Shown: piece by piece, positions 30,325-39,363 of the stretch | How positions within the stretch are numbered: position 1 is the first letter of the stretch | Layout: the number at the start of each line of letters is the position of its first letter | Source: Acidobacteriota bacterium | GTDB lineage: Bacteria; Acidobacteriota; Terriglobia; Terriglobales; Acidobacteriaceae | Assembly: GCA_021818585.1 (NCBI GenBank) | Contig: JAKATU010000080.1 | Coordinates: 1-43,532, forward strand | Direction: 5' to 3' | DNA: 43,532 bases | Translations under genes and position numbers: made by a program | The notes under the pieces: model-generated | What the model was told of the DNA's origin: nothing | The model's database searches: none | The model's input: the letters and a program-made list of their open reading frames with translations, nothing else

Positions 30325-31742
30325 TGACCGTGTATCGCCGCTTTTCGTTTCTCACTGCCATGCTGGCAGCCGCGCTCTTGCCACTGCCGGCACTTGCTTC
30401 CACTGCAAAACTTCCCGTCTTTAAGGTAAACAGCTACGGCGCCAAACCCGACGGGGCCACGCTCGACACACAGGCCATCCAGGCCGCTTTCAATGCAGCC
30501 GGCAAAGCCGGCCACGCCATCGTTACCTTTGCTCCCGGAACCTATCTCACCGGCGCCATCTTCGTGAAGTCCGGCACCGAACTGCACATTCCCAAAGGTG
30601 TCACCCTCCGCGCCATCCAAAGCCTCAAGGACTACCCACTCGAAGAAACCCGCATCGCCGGCATCGACATGCGCTGGCCCGCAGCCGTCATCAACGTTTA
30701 CGAGCAGCACAACGTCCGCATCACCGGCCATGGAACCGTCGATGGCAACGGCAAATTCTGGTGGAACGGCTACTGGGCGCTTCGCAGGAAAGACGACAAA
30801 ATCGGCCTCCGCTGGGCCGCCGACTATGACGATCGCCGCCCGCGGCTCATCGAGTTCTACCGTTCGCGCCACGTCCAGCTCACCGGCCTCCGCCTCATCC
30901 GCTCACCCTTCTGGACCGTCCACATCTGCTACTCCAATCACGTCGTGGTCGACGGCATCACCATCCGCAACAACATCGGCGGGCGCGGCCCCAGCACCGA
31001 TGGCGTCGACATCGACTCGTCAGACAACGTCCTCGTGCAGCACGCCGACATCTCTGACAACGACGACGCTCTCTGCCTCAAGTCAGGACGAGACTCCGAC
31101 GGCCTCAGCGTCAACCGCCCCACCGAGAACGTCATCATCCGCGACTCCATCGTTCGCGATGGTGCCGCCGCCGTCACATTCGGCAGTGAAACCTCCGGCG
31201 GTTTCCGCAACATCGACGTTTACAACATTCGCGCAATGAGCCCCGTACCATCCGGCATTCTCTTCAAATCCGCACACACCCGCGGCGGCTGGGCAGACAA
31301 CATCAACATCCACGACATTCACCTCACTGGCGTCGCCGTTCCCATTCACATCACCATGAACTGGAACCCCAGCTACAGCTACGCGCACATCCCTCCCGGG
31401 CTCAAGAACGTGCCACGTTACTACCACATCCTCGCCACGCCCGTACCGCCAGCGCTGGGCCTGCCGCACTTCCGCAACGTTCACATCTGGAATGTAACCG
31501 CCACAGGTGCAAAACGCGCCTTCGACGTCAGCGCCATGCCTGCGGCTCCCCTGGTTGGCTTCACCCTCAACAACATTCGCATCCAGGCGCAAACGGCCGG
31601 CACGGTCACCAATACCCGTGACTGGTCGCTCTCGCACGTCATCGTAAACACCGCAGACGGAAGCAAAGTGAAGTTCACAGACACCACCGGCCTCAAGCTC
31701 ACGGATGACTCCGGCATCGCAGCACCAGCATCGGACAAATAA
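30324..31742 (+). CDS. Secreted polygalacturonase / rhamnogalacturonase, GH28
   Basis: A 472-residue right-handed parallel beta-helix enzyme with a signal peptide ending near LPALAS. VNSYGAKPDGATLDTQAIQ is the classic N-terminal pectin-hydrolase repeat start. The active-site region contains STDGVDIDSS (about residue 223) and DNDDALCLKSGRD (about 245), the paired Asp residues of GH28. GSETSGGF (about 286) stands where fungal enzymes have GHG, a replacement common in bacterial members. It would cut galacturonan or rhamnogalacturonan backbones by hydrolysis. Exact bond preference (GalA-GalA or GalA-Rha) cannot be decided. ATG 30324 overlaps the GH106 stop by one base. Confidence 0.92.
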   Translation: MTVYRRFSFLTAMLAAALLPLPALASTAKLPVFKVNSYGAKPDGATLDTQAIQAAFNAAGKAGHAIVTFAPGTYLTGAIFVKSGTELHIPKGVTLRAIQSLKDYPLEETRIAGIDMRWPAAVINVYEQHNVRITGHGTVDGNGKFWWNGYWALRRKDDKIGLRWAADYDDRRPRLIEFYRSRHVQLTGLRLIRSPFWTVHICYSNHVVVDGITIRNNIGGRGPSTDGVDIDSSDNVLVQHADISDNDDALCLKSGRDSDGLSVNRPTENVIIRDSIVRDGAAAVTFGSETSGGFRNIDVYNIRAMSPVPSGILFKSAHTRGGWADNINIHDIHLTGVAVPIHITMNWNPSYSYAHIPPGLKNVPRYYHILATPVPPALGLPHFRNVHIWNVTATGAKRAFDVSAMPAAPLVGFTLNNIRIQAQTAGTVTNTRDWSLSHVIVNTADGSKVKFTDTTGLKLTDDSGIAAPASDK

Positions 31743-31771
31743 CAAAACTGGAACTGGGGAGACTCCTGCCA

Positions 31772-34018
31772 ATGAAGAAGCAAAAGACCCTCGCACTCAT
31801 CGTCGCGACCTGTCTCGCCCAGGTCTGTCTCACACAGGTCTGCGGCGCGCAGACCCCGCGCCCCTGGCAGCACCTCCAGTTCCCCACCGCACAGCAGGTG
31901 CAGGCCAAATGGCTTCGCCCCTCGTCCGTATATGGTCCAGAACCCTACTACGGACTCAACGGCCCCGTCACCCTCAAGGTCGTGGAGCGCGACCTCGACA
32001 CCATGCACCGGCTCGGTTTCCGCGCCGTCACTATTCAGGCTGGGCGAGGTATGCCCTACCCATATCTCTCAACCCAGTACTTTAAGTTTTTCCGTCAAGT
32101 CGTTCAGCAGGCAAAGAAGCGCAACATGCGTGTATGGATTGTCGATGATGCCGGTTACCCCAGCGGATTCGCCGGCGGCGCATTCACACGCAAGATGCCC
32201 AGCCTCCGCATGCAGGGCATTGAAATCGCCCAGACCCTCCACGTCGCCGCCGGGAAGTCTCTGCACATCACCCTCGACCCCGATGCCGTCAGCGCCGCAG
32301 CCGTCAACAGCAACGGCCAGGCCACTCCCATCCCGCTCCATGGCCGCACGCTCCACTGGACCGCCCACGCAGGCAGCGACTGGACCGTGCTGATCGCCGA
32401 CCACGAATTCCGCACGGCTCCAACGCGCTCGGCCACCAATCCACACAACGTCAAAGACACCGAGCAGTCCGTCGAAGACTACATGAACCCCGCCGCCACT
32501 GCGGCCTACATCCGCGTTACCCACGAGCAATACAAAAAATACGTAGGCAACGAGTTCGGCAAATCCATCATGGGCTTCCGCGGCGACGAACCCGACTACT
32601 CCATCGCCGGACTGCCCTGGACGCCCGCCTTCTTCGCACGTTTCCGCCAGCTCAAGGGCTACGACATCCGCCCCTACACCGCGCTGCTGGCCGAAACACC
32701 CTCCCGTCGCCATCCCACACCGCTCATCCATCTCACGCCCCTGCAACAGCGCATTCATGCCGACTACTACGACGTCTTCTCGCGCATGTTCGCCGCCGGA
32801 TTCTTCACGCCCCTCGGCGAGTGGTGCAAGGCCAACCATCTCCAGTACCAGGTACACCTCAATCATGAGGAGCGCGAGATGGAGCTCACCCACAGCGAAG
32901 GCTCCTTCTTTCGCGACATGCGACACGTCGAAGTTCCCGGCATCGACGCCATCTGGCACCAGATCTGGACCGACACCATCTCCAATTACCCGCGCCTCGC
33001 CAGTTCCGTGGCCCACATCTACGGCAAGCCTCGCGCCTTCACCGAGAGCTTCGCGGCCTACACGCCCCGTCCAGACGTCACCATGGCCCGCTATATCCTT
33101 AATGAGGAATTCGTACGCGGCGTCAATCTCGTCGAGATGATGTACTTCCCCGCTACTTCGCGCGGCCCGCACCCTCCCTTTGGATTCATGGGCCAACCCG
33201 GCTTCCCGGCCCTCAACACCTACGTCCGGCGCATGAGCTACCTCATGTCCATGGGCCGTCCCGATGCCTGCGTCGCGCTCTTTCTGCCATCCAGTTCCAT
33301 GTGGATGGACGACAGCAACGCCAACACCACCTTCATGTCCGCCGAGCGGCTCCTCAGTGAGCACCAGGTCGACTTCGACATCGTCAGCGAAGGGGCATTG
33401 GCTCATGACCTCATCGCGGGTCACGGAACCTTCCAGACCGCCAGCGGCAATCGCTACCGCACCGTCATTCTGCCCCATCCTCAGGTCATCTCGTCCGCCA
33501 TGCTCGCCCGTCTCAAGGCATTTGCGGCTGGCGGCGGCAAAGTCCTCTTCCTCGGCGGAACGCCCGACCTCATCTCAGCTCGCACCTACCGTTTTGCGCG
33601 CACGGCCACACCCTCTGACTTCTCCTGGGCCACGGTCACCCCCGCACAGCTTTCACCCACTCCCGTACCGCCGCAATTTCCCCCATCCTCGCCACCGTCG
33701 CCACAGGTCGTTCCAGCCGCAATCCTCCAGTCGCTGCATCAGGTCGTCGCCCACCCCACCGTGGGTCTGGAGCGTCCAGACCGCGCTCTTAAAGTCATGC
33801 ACCGCCGCTGGAAAGGCGCTGAGGTCTACCTGCTCTTCAACGAAGGCAGCGCGCCACTCGACCGCGAAGCCACACTCTTCGCCCGCGGCAACAAGGTCGA
33901 GGTCTGGAATCCCCAAACTGGCCAGATTCACACCATGCCCTTCACTCGCCGCAACGGACACATTGCCATCTCGCTGCACATGCAGCCCTATTCCACCCGC
34001 TTCATCGTTGTGGAATAG
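31772..34018 (+). CDS. Secreted GH106-like glycoside hydrolase, function open
   Basis: A 748-residue protein with a signal peptide (IVATCLAQVCLTQVCGAQ). Its layout parallels the GH106 enzyme two genes upstream: a barrel start with MHRLGFRAVTIQ and VWIVDDAGYPSGFAGG, then FRGDEPDYSIAGLPWTPAFF and LKGYDIRPYTALL (compare the WTPNF and VRGYSIIPYLPDLF segments of GH106), and YVRRMSYLMSMGRPDACVALFLP. It is shorter and lacks the C-terminal carbohydrate-binding-like sandwich of the longer paralogue. A Pro-rich linker (PPQFPPSSPPSP) lies near residues 630-645. A role on rhamnogalacturonan or its side chains follows from the operon; the substrate is unknown. GGGGAG lies 12 bases before ATG 31772; a bidirectional terminator follows the gene. 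Confidence 0.72.
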   Translation: MKKQKTLALIVATCLAQVCLTQVCGAQTPRPWQHLQFPTAQQVQAKWLRPSSVYGPEPYYGLNGPVTLKVVERDLDTMHRLGFRAVTIQAGRGMPYPYLSTQYFKFFRQVVQQAKKRNMRVWIVDDAGYPSGFAGGAFTRKMPSLRMQGIEIAQTLHVAAGKSLHITLDPDAVSAAAVNSNGQATPIPLHGRTLHWTAHAGSDWTVLIADHEFRTAPTRSATNPHNVKDTEQSVEDYMNPAATAAYIRVTHEQYKKYVGNEFGKSIMGFRGDEPDYSIAGLPWTPAFFARFRQLKGYDIRPYTALLAETPSRRHPTPLIHLTPLQQRIHADYYDVFSRMFAAGFFTPLGEWCKANHLQYQVHLNHEEREMELTHSEGSFFRDMRHVEVPGIDAIWHQIWTDTISNYPRLASSVAHIYGKPRAFTESFAAYTPRPDVTMARYILNEEFVRGVNLVEMMYFPATSRGPHPPFGFMGQPGFPALNTYVRRMSYLMSMGRPDACVALFLPSSSMWMDDSNANTTFMSAERLLSEHQVDFDIVSEGALAHDLIAGHGTFQTASGNRYRTVILPHPQVISSAMLARLKAFAAGGGKVLFLGGTPDLISARTYRFARTATPSDFSWATVTPAQLSPTPVPPQFPPSSPPSPQVVPAAILQSLHQVVAHPTVGLERPDRALKVMHRRWKGAEVYLLFNEGSAPLDREATLFARGNKVEVWNPQTGQIHTMPFTRRNGHIAISLHMQPYSTRFIVVE

Positions 34019-34032
34019 CCCATGCCAAAGCC

Positions 34033-34064
34033 AAAGAGCCACGCAATCGCATGGCTCTTTTCTC
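34033..34064. terminator. Bidirectional terminator after the GH operon
   Basis: AAAGAGCCA (033-041) pairs with TGGCTCTTT (052-060) around a 10-base loop and is followed by a short T-rich stretch. It lies between the GH106-like gene and the convergent CE12 pseudogene. Confidence 0.8.
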
Positions 34065-34100
34065 CTGCTTACAGGCCTGCCCAAATTCAGGAACCGGCTG

Positions 34101-34946
34101 TTACTTATACTTGGGAGAAACCGCCGGCACAGCCCGGCCCTTCGCCGACAAATCCTTCCCCAGCGGGTCATGCGGCAAGCCCTTCAGCCCCGCCAGCGTC
34201 CAGTGAGCCACAATCCTCGCGCCTTGCAGGTCCGTATGCGTATGGTCCAGCGGGAAAAATTCGGCGACCTTCTTCTGCCCCAGACGCGCATACTCCTCTG
34301 AGACAATCCGGCTGATGTCCACCAACTCCACATGCTCCTGCCGCGCCACTTCCGCAGCCCACTGGCGATAATGCCCCAGTCCTTCCTCGGGCTTGCCATT
34401 CGTCCAGATATTCCTAGGCGTTACCGTCAAAATGATCGGCGTCGCGCCCTTGGCGCGCGTATCCGCAATATACTTCCTCAGGTACCACCCAAAGGTATGC
34501 ACCACTTCCACGCTGCCATCCTTGTGCTTCACCATCTGCACCTAGTCGCTGATCCCATGCAGCGATCCGCGATCCTTCCCCGTGCCAACGCCGCCCGAAT
34601 CATTATGCCCAAACTGGATCAGCACATAATCTCCCGGCTTCAACTGCTGCAGCACGGCCTTCCACTTGCCTTCCCGCATGAATGTCCGACTACTCCTGCC
34701 CGCAGCAGCAGTATTCACAATCCGGATTTTCTTCGGATTAAAGTAAACCGAAAACTCTGAACCCCATCCCACACGCTTGTTTGCCCCATTCTTCGGGTTC
34801 CCATTCACATGCGCGGTCGAGTCACCCACTATAAACAAGTTAGGAACCGGCCTCGCACCCTGCGCAGCCCTGGCTTGCTTCGCCGGCAAAAACGCCATTG
34901 CCACCTGTACGCATACCACAAACGCGATCCACTTCTTCAACATCAT
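34101..34946 (-). pseudogene. Rhamnogalacturonan acetylesterase (CE12) broken by one amber codon
   Basis: Both parts lie in one frame. The first part begins MMLKKWIAFVV, with a signal peptide ending ARAAQG and GGGAGA before the start. It has the nucleophile segment FIVGDSTAHVNG, block II NTAAAGRSSRTF and block III IQFGHNDSGG, and runs to GSLHGISD, where TAG (34544-34542) stops translation. The second part continues VQMVKHKDGSVEVVHTFGWYLRKYI and holds the catalytic Asp/His in FPLDHTHTD. The stop falls in a loop where relatives read straight through, so a single substitution, for example from CAG or GAG, explains it. The truncated product would lack the catalytic His. A second, intact but different CE12 gene lies at 22806-24107. 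A sequencing error is possible. Confidence 0.85.
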
Positions 34947-35006
34947 TCTCCCGCGCCGTACAAACATCGCCATCTCGATCGTGAAAAACGATCTTCTGGC
35001 TCCATG

Positions 35007-35043
35007 AAAAATGGGGTGCCGTTCTCTACGCAGACGGCACCCC
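35007..35043 (-). terminator. Intrinsic terminator after the TonB receptor gene
   Basis: On the minus strand, GGGGTGCCGT and ACGGCACCCC (35043-35034 and 35022-35013) form a perfect 10-bp stem with an 11-base loop, followed by ATTTTTC. It lies about 113 bases after the receptor stop and before the CE12 pseudogene, so the latter would need its own promoter. Confidence 0.85.
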
Positions 35044-35155
35044 GGGGAGTCAAGAACGAGCAACGGAACCCATCTCCTGGTCCCATTGCCGCGTTCTTCA
35101 TGCTGTTCCTGCAAGTCGAGGCTGAGACTGCAGAACAACTCTTGGTATTACCTGC

Positions 35156-38100
35156 TTAAAAGTTAATCCGTCCAGCAAACTGCCAGTCTCTGGGCGAATT
35201 TGCCTGACGGCTCACAGTACCGAAGCCGCTGCTGGATACGTTCGTGTTGATACCCGTAAACTGCACCGTGTTCGTCACGTTGAACGATTCAGCGTTGAAG
35301 ACAAAGTTGATCCGGCGAGTAATCGGGAAGGTACGGGTCACACCAGCATCGATGTCGTATCCTCCGGGCCCAAATAGTCCATACGGCGCTGTAGGTGCCA
35401 CGTTACCGATCTGATAAACGTTCGGATTATTCGGCGTAATGAATGCTGCCGGATTCATGAAGTGAATGGTACTCGCATTCTTGTAATTGACTCCCTGACC
35501 CCAGTGACCGTTCTCACGAACACTGCCGGTAAAAGCTGGATTGTAACTCGGGAAGCAGGTCCCCTGACCAACTGCCGAGCAACCGCTCGAAGTGATCTGC
35601 AGCGGGCCGCCAGCATGGTAGCTTGCAATCCAAGAGAGATTCCAGTTGCCTGCAAGCAAGCGGACAACCGGGTTGTTGTTTCCGATGTGCCCCTTGCCGA
35701 ACGGAAGGTCATACACGCCATAGAAGTTCCAGTTTTGCGGTGTACCACCCTGCTCGCGGTCAATACGGTCCATCTTCCACGACTTCCCGCCGACGATCGC
35801 ACTTCCGGGAATCGCGTAACCGCTGCGAATATTCCCCGCGTTGTCGAGTTCCTTGCTCCAGGTGTAGTTGAAGTTGAACGACAGCCCGTGGCTCATCCTC
35901 TCTGCAATCGTCAACTGCAGTGAGTTGTAGTTCGAGTTAGCCACGTCGCCCCAGATATCGCCAATTCCGCCATACTGCGGAAACGGTAGAAGCATTTGTT
36001 CAATCGTGGCCTGCTTGCCGCCGAAGTTCGGATATGGCAGATTAATCCCTGGCAGAATCGCCTGCGCTTCCTGCAGATAGGTCTGTCCGGTCTTCGGATC
36101 TACGGAAGTCGGATACTGCTTCAAGAGCGGTCCAAGCACCAGGTACTTGGGATCGAGCTGATTGAGGTAATATCCACGCAGATTCAGGCCACCAGGCAGG
36201 AAATGCGACTGGCTGCCAGCATAGTTCAGCGATACCGTCATTGCATTCGTAATCGCACGCTGAACTCCAAAGTTCCAGGTTTCCGAGTAAGGTGGGCGGC
36301 CGCCTAGGTGAAAGTCACCATAAGTCATGCCGCTCGCTGTAACTCCGTTACCATTAGCATCCAGATAGTTACCGGTATTTACAGTGGGGCTGATTTCCGA
36401 ACCGACATTGTAAGGCGGGAGCGAGTTATTGCTCAATACACCCAGGTTTGAGTTCAAATAAAATGCCGGCGTTCCACCCTGGTTTGACGGAGCGTAACTT
36501 GTACTCGCATTAAATCCAGCCTGCGAGATGCCATTATTCAGGTTGATTCTTCCACCTACGCCACCCTGGTGGGTGTAGTTGATGCCGAATCCGCCTCTTA
36601 CTACAGTTTTGTCGTTAATGGAATACGCCATGCCAACACGAGGAGCAGCATTGCCATAGTAATAATGCACAGGCGTCCTGCAGTCACAGCTATCCACGCC
36701 ATGTCCGGCAAACTCCAGAATGCCGGGCGTGCCCGTAATCGGATTGATCAGGTTAGGATTCAGGAACGAATAGCGATTTTGCACTTCGTGGTAGGGAGAA
36801 TAAAAATCCCACCGCAGACCATAAGTCAACGTCAACTTTGAGGTCACGCGATAGTTATCCTGCGCATACGGTGCAAACACTCTCCACCGCGAGCCAAGAG
36901 TTGAGAATGGCTGGATCGTCATCCCGGACGAATTGACGGCTCCAATCAGGAAGCTTGCATATGCAGCACCTGTCTGGCCAGTGTTGAGCGAGCCACTGCC
37001 GGTGTATCCAGCAGTCGTTGCGTTGCTGTAGTTCAGGTTCAAAGGCGGCGTCTGAGTGTTGAAGTTGGATCCGTTGTTATTGATCCACTCATAGATTCCA
37101 CCAAATGTAATGTTGTGACGACCGCGGGACCACTGAATATCGTCAAGAATGTCATAGGTATTTTGTGCCTGCGTGTAACCGTTCCGGGAAGTCCAGCCCA
37201 GAGGTGCATCGAGTCCGCCTGAAAAGCCCGTGTTCGGGAATGTCTCCGAAGCTTGGCCTGCGGGCAAACCTTTGATGCCCACGTCACCACCGGCAGCATA
37301 AAGCTGGTTGCCGTAATTTGGGTTCACTGGCGAACCCGTAAAGCGGATATACGCGTACTTCAAATCGTTAACTACATGCGGAGTAAGTACATACGTATCC
37401 TCCACTATACCGTTCGTAGTAGTCTCCGGCACATTAAAGCCGTTCGTGTACGGAGGCGGCAGCAGACTATGCGAGCCATAGTCCAGACCGATGAATCCAC
37501 GCCGTCCTGAATTCACGATGAACGAAAGACGCTGTTTCGGTGAGATATTCGCATCTACACGGCTCGTAAACTCCCAGTTAGCCGCACCTTCGGGTGCCGC
37601 ATAGAGAAAATTGCCAGAAGCGCTGCTGTTGCTCGGAGCCGGCAGGAACTTCTGCATGTACTTGGAAATGTCAGAAATCTCATTGGCTGGAATAACATTC
37701 AGCGTGGGTACGCCATTTTTCGTGCCGTCGAACTGATAGGCGCAAGGCACGCCGCCATTGGCCGCTGTACAGGCCGCTCGTGTCGTTGGATCATAAATCG
37801 GCTGCGGATATGCTGAAAAGTCACCTGTCCGCTCTGCCGCGGTTGGAACCGTAACCAGATCAGCGCCAAACTTGGTCGTGTAATGGAACTTGTCATAGGA
37901 AACAAAGAAAAACAGCTTATGGCGGATGACCGGGCCGCCAAACGAGACGCCAAATTCATTTTGGTGCTCGGGCGACTTGGGAGCCGGAACGGTTGCTCCT
38001 GAAGGAGTCGTCTCAGTCAGACCCTTGTTAAAGAACCCCCAACTATCAAAAACAGTATTACGAACATAATCAAATGCAGAACCATGGAACTGGTTGGTTC

Positions 38101-38875
38101 CGGACTTGATAACGAAGTTCTGAGAACCAAGGCCGTCGAACTCGACCGGGGCGCTGCTGGTGAGCACCTGGAACTGGTTCACCGCATCAACCGAAACCGC
38201 CAATGAAACCGTACGGTTGTCGCCCTGAGATGCAGTCGCCAGTGGAACACCGTCCATGTATATTTGAGCCGATTGTCCAGCGCTCAAACCGCTGCCCGAA
38301 CCCTGGCCATCCATTTCGCCTGTGCGGCCCGCGCCCGAAACACCCGGCATCAAATAAATGAATGCGGTGGGGTCTCGTTGCTGTCCTCCCATGGAAAGCG
38401 GAAGCGATGAGTATTGCTTGTTATTCATTGTTACGCTCAACGTTCCGTCCGTCTTGTCCAACGAGGGAGGCGCGGACGTAACCGTCACCGTCTGCGATGT
38501 CGAGCCCACCTTCAAATGAAGATCCAATGCCGTAGTTGCCGTGGCATTTACGGTGATGTTCCTCTGTATCAAAGTCGCAAAACCCGCGGCAATCGCTTTT
38601 ACCGTGTAATGTCCCGCAGGGAGCGGCGATATTACATAGTTGCCTGTACCAGTCGCCTTACGACTGCTGACAACTCCCGTTTCATTGTTCGTGGCACTGA
38701 CCACGGCATTCGGAATCACAGCGCCTGTCGGATCCGTCACCCGCCCTTGAATGGCTCCTTCACCACCGACCTGCGCGCGTAAAGCCTGTGGAGCCATCCA
38801 AACAAGGCAGCAAAGCGCCAGTGTTACAAGCTGGGAAATGCACCGTTTTCTACCTCTTATCAATCTCTCCGTCAT
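35156..38875 (-). CDS. Oar-like TonB-dependent outer-membrane receptor
   Basis: A 1239-residue outer-membrane protein. After a signal peptide ending ALRAQ, residues about 35-120 form a carboxypeptidase-regulatory-like domain (GAIQGRVTDPTGAVIPNAVV, GNYVISPLPAGHYTVKA). A plug-like region follows with SLPLSMGGQQRDP and a long beta-barrel rich in Tyr/Asn turns, ending RDWQFAGRINF with a C-terminal aromatic residue. This is the large receptor type expanded in Acidobacteriota and used for uptake of oligosaccharides or other large molecules. No SusD-like lipoprotein accompanies it. ATG 38875 is chosen because AGGAGG lies four bases upstream; the frame is open to 38911. The palindrome at 39005 overlaps its likely -35, linking it to the pectin genes. 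Confidence 0.9.
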   Translation of the reverse strand: MTERLIRGRKRCISQLVTLALCCLVWMAPQALRAQVGGEGAIQGRVTDPTGAVIPNAVVSATNNETGVVSSRKATGTGNYVISPLPAGHYTVKAIAAGFATLIQRNITVNATATTALDLHLKVGSTSQTVTVTSAPPSLDKTDGTLSVTMNNKQYSSLPLSMGGQQRDPTAFIYLMPGVSGAGRTGEMDGQGSGSGLSAGQSAQIYMDGVPLATASQGDNRTVSLAVSVDAVNQFQVLTSSAPVEFDGLGSQNFVIKSGTNQFHGSAFDYVRNTVFDSWGFFNKGLTETTPSGATVPAPKSPEHQNEFGVSFGGPVIRHKLFFFVSYDKFHYTTKFGADLVTVPTAAERTGDFSAYPQPIYDPTTRAACTAANGGVPCAYQFDGTKNGVPTLNVIPANEISDISKYMQKFLPAPSNSSASGNFLYAAPEGAANWEFTSRVDANISPKQRLSFIVNSGRRGFIGLDYGSHSLLPPPYTNGFNVPETTTNGIVEDTYVLTPHVVNDLKYAYIRFTGSPVNPNYGNQLYAAGGDVGIKGLPAGQASETFPNTGFSGGLDAPLGWTSRNGYTQAQNTYDILDDIQWSRGRHNITFGGIYEWINNNGSNFNTQTPPLNLNYSNATTAGYTGSGSLNTGQTGAAYASFLIGAVNSSGMTIQPFSTLGSRWRVFAPYAQDNYRVTSKLTLTYGLRWDFYSPYHEVQNRYSFLNPNLINPITGTPGILEFAGHGVDSCDCRTPVHYYYGNAAPRVGMAYSINDKTVVRGGFGINYTHQGGVGGRINLNNGISQAGFNASTSYAPSNQGGTPAFYLNSNLGVLSNNSLPPYNVGSEISPTVNTGNYLDANGNGVTASGMTYGDFHLGGRPPYSETWNFGVQRAITNAMTVSLNYAGSQSHFLPGGLNLRGYYLNQLDPKYLVLGPLLKQYPTSVDPKTGQTYLQEAQAILPGINLPYPNFGGKQATIEQMLLPFPQYGGIGDIWGDVANSNYNSLQLTIAERMSHGLSFNFNYTWSKELDNAGNIRSGYAIPGSAIVGGKSWKMDRIDREQGGTPQNWNFYGVYDLPFGKGHIGNNNPVVRLLAGNWNLSWIASYHAGGPLQITSSGCSAVGQGTCFPSYNPAFTGSVRENGHWGQGVNYKNASTIHFMNPAAFITPNNPNVYQIGNVAPTAPYGLFGPGGYDIDAGVTRTFPITRRINFVFNAESFNVTNTVQFTGINTNVSSSGFGTVSRQANSPRDWQFAGRINF

Positions 38876-39363
38876 AATGCCTCCTGAATACGGCTTAAAA
38901 ATGTCGCTCACAATCTCCGTACTGCTAATCGTTGGAAATTTGTGAAGGCTGCCATTTCTTCTAAAACTGCAGCGTCATGAGAAGTACAGGTCTTACCACT
39001 TGATTGTCAATAGACATTTGCTTTCGCGGTTGAAAAAAAATCGCTGCGATCATACCCTCTAATAAATTCAATCAATTGGACCCTCCGCGTACCGCAATCC
39101 GGTACCCCACACTCTCACCAAACCTTGCACAAACCTATTATTCAGAGCAGAATTGCCTGCGTGAGACTTGCAAACAAAACCATCCCCCACGGATTCAACC
39201 GGCTTTTCGCCGGATGCTGGAATCTCTTCTCAAAAGGATTTCATTAGAAAACCATTACAATGCGGACTTACCACTCATCAAAAACTCCAGCCAGACAACA
39301 GACCACAAATCACCACAGATACCCCAATTCAACTCTGAAACTCCGATGAACAGGAACATTTCC
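38876..39363. other. 488-bp divergent control region, TonB receptor / GH67-like gene
   Basis: No gene is supported here. The plus-strand frame of the GH67-like protein is open from 39076, but the predicted residues before the Tat signal look random, so most of this is probably leader. It holds the palindrome at 39005-39016 and an A-rich run at 39033-39040. About 350 bases separate the palindrome from the plus-strand start, unusually long. No riboswitch fold was recognised by eye. Confidence 0.5.
39005..39016. promoter_or_regulatory. Palindromic operator, second copy
   Basis: TGTCAATAGACA, identical to 25481-25492; identity extends to TGTCAATAGACATTT. On the minus strand the half TTGACA can be the -35 for the TonB receptor gene, with a weak TGTACT -10 after a 16-base spacer (38988-38983). 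Confidence 0.65.

Noticed and set aside
32069..33478. 469-residue open frame on the minus strand, antisense to the GH106-like gene
   Set aside because: It is a shadow of a GC-rich coding strand: low-complexity, Gly/Val/Glu-rich, no family features, and the plus-strand protein is clearly real.
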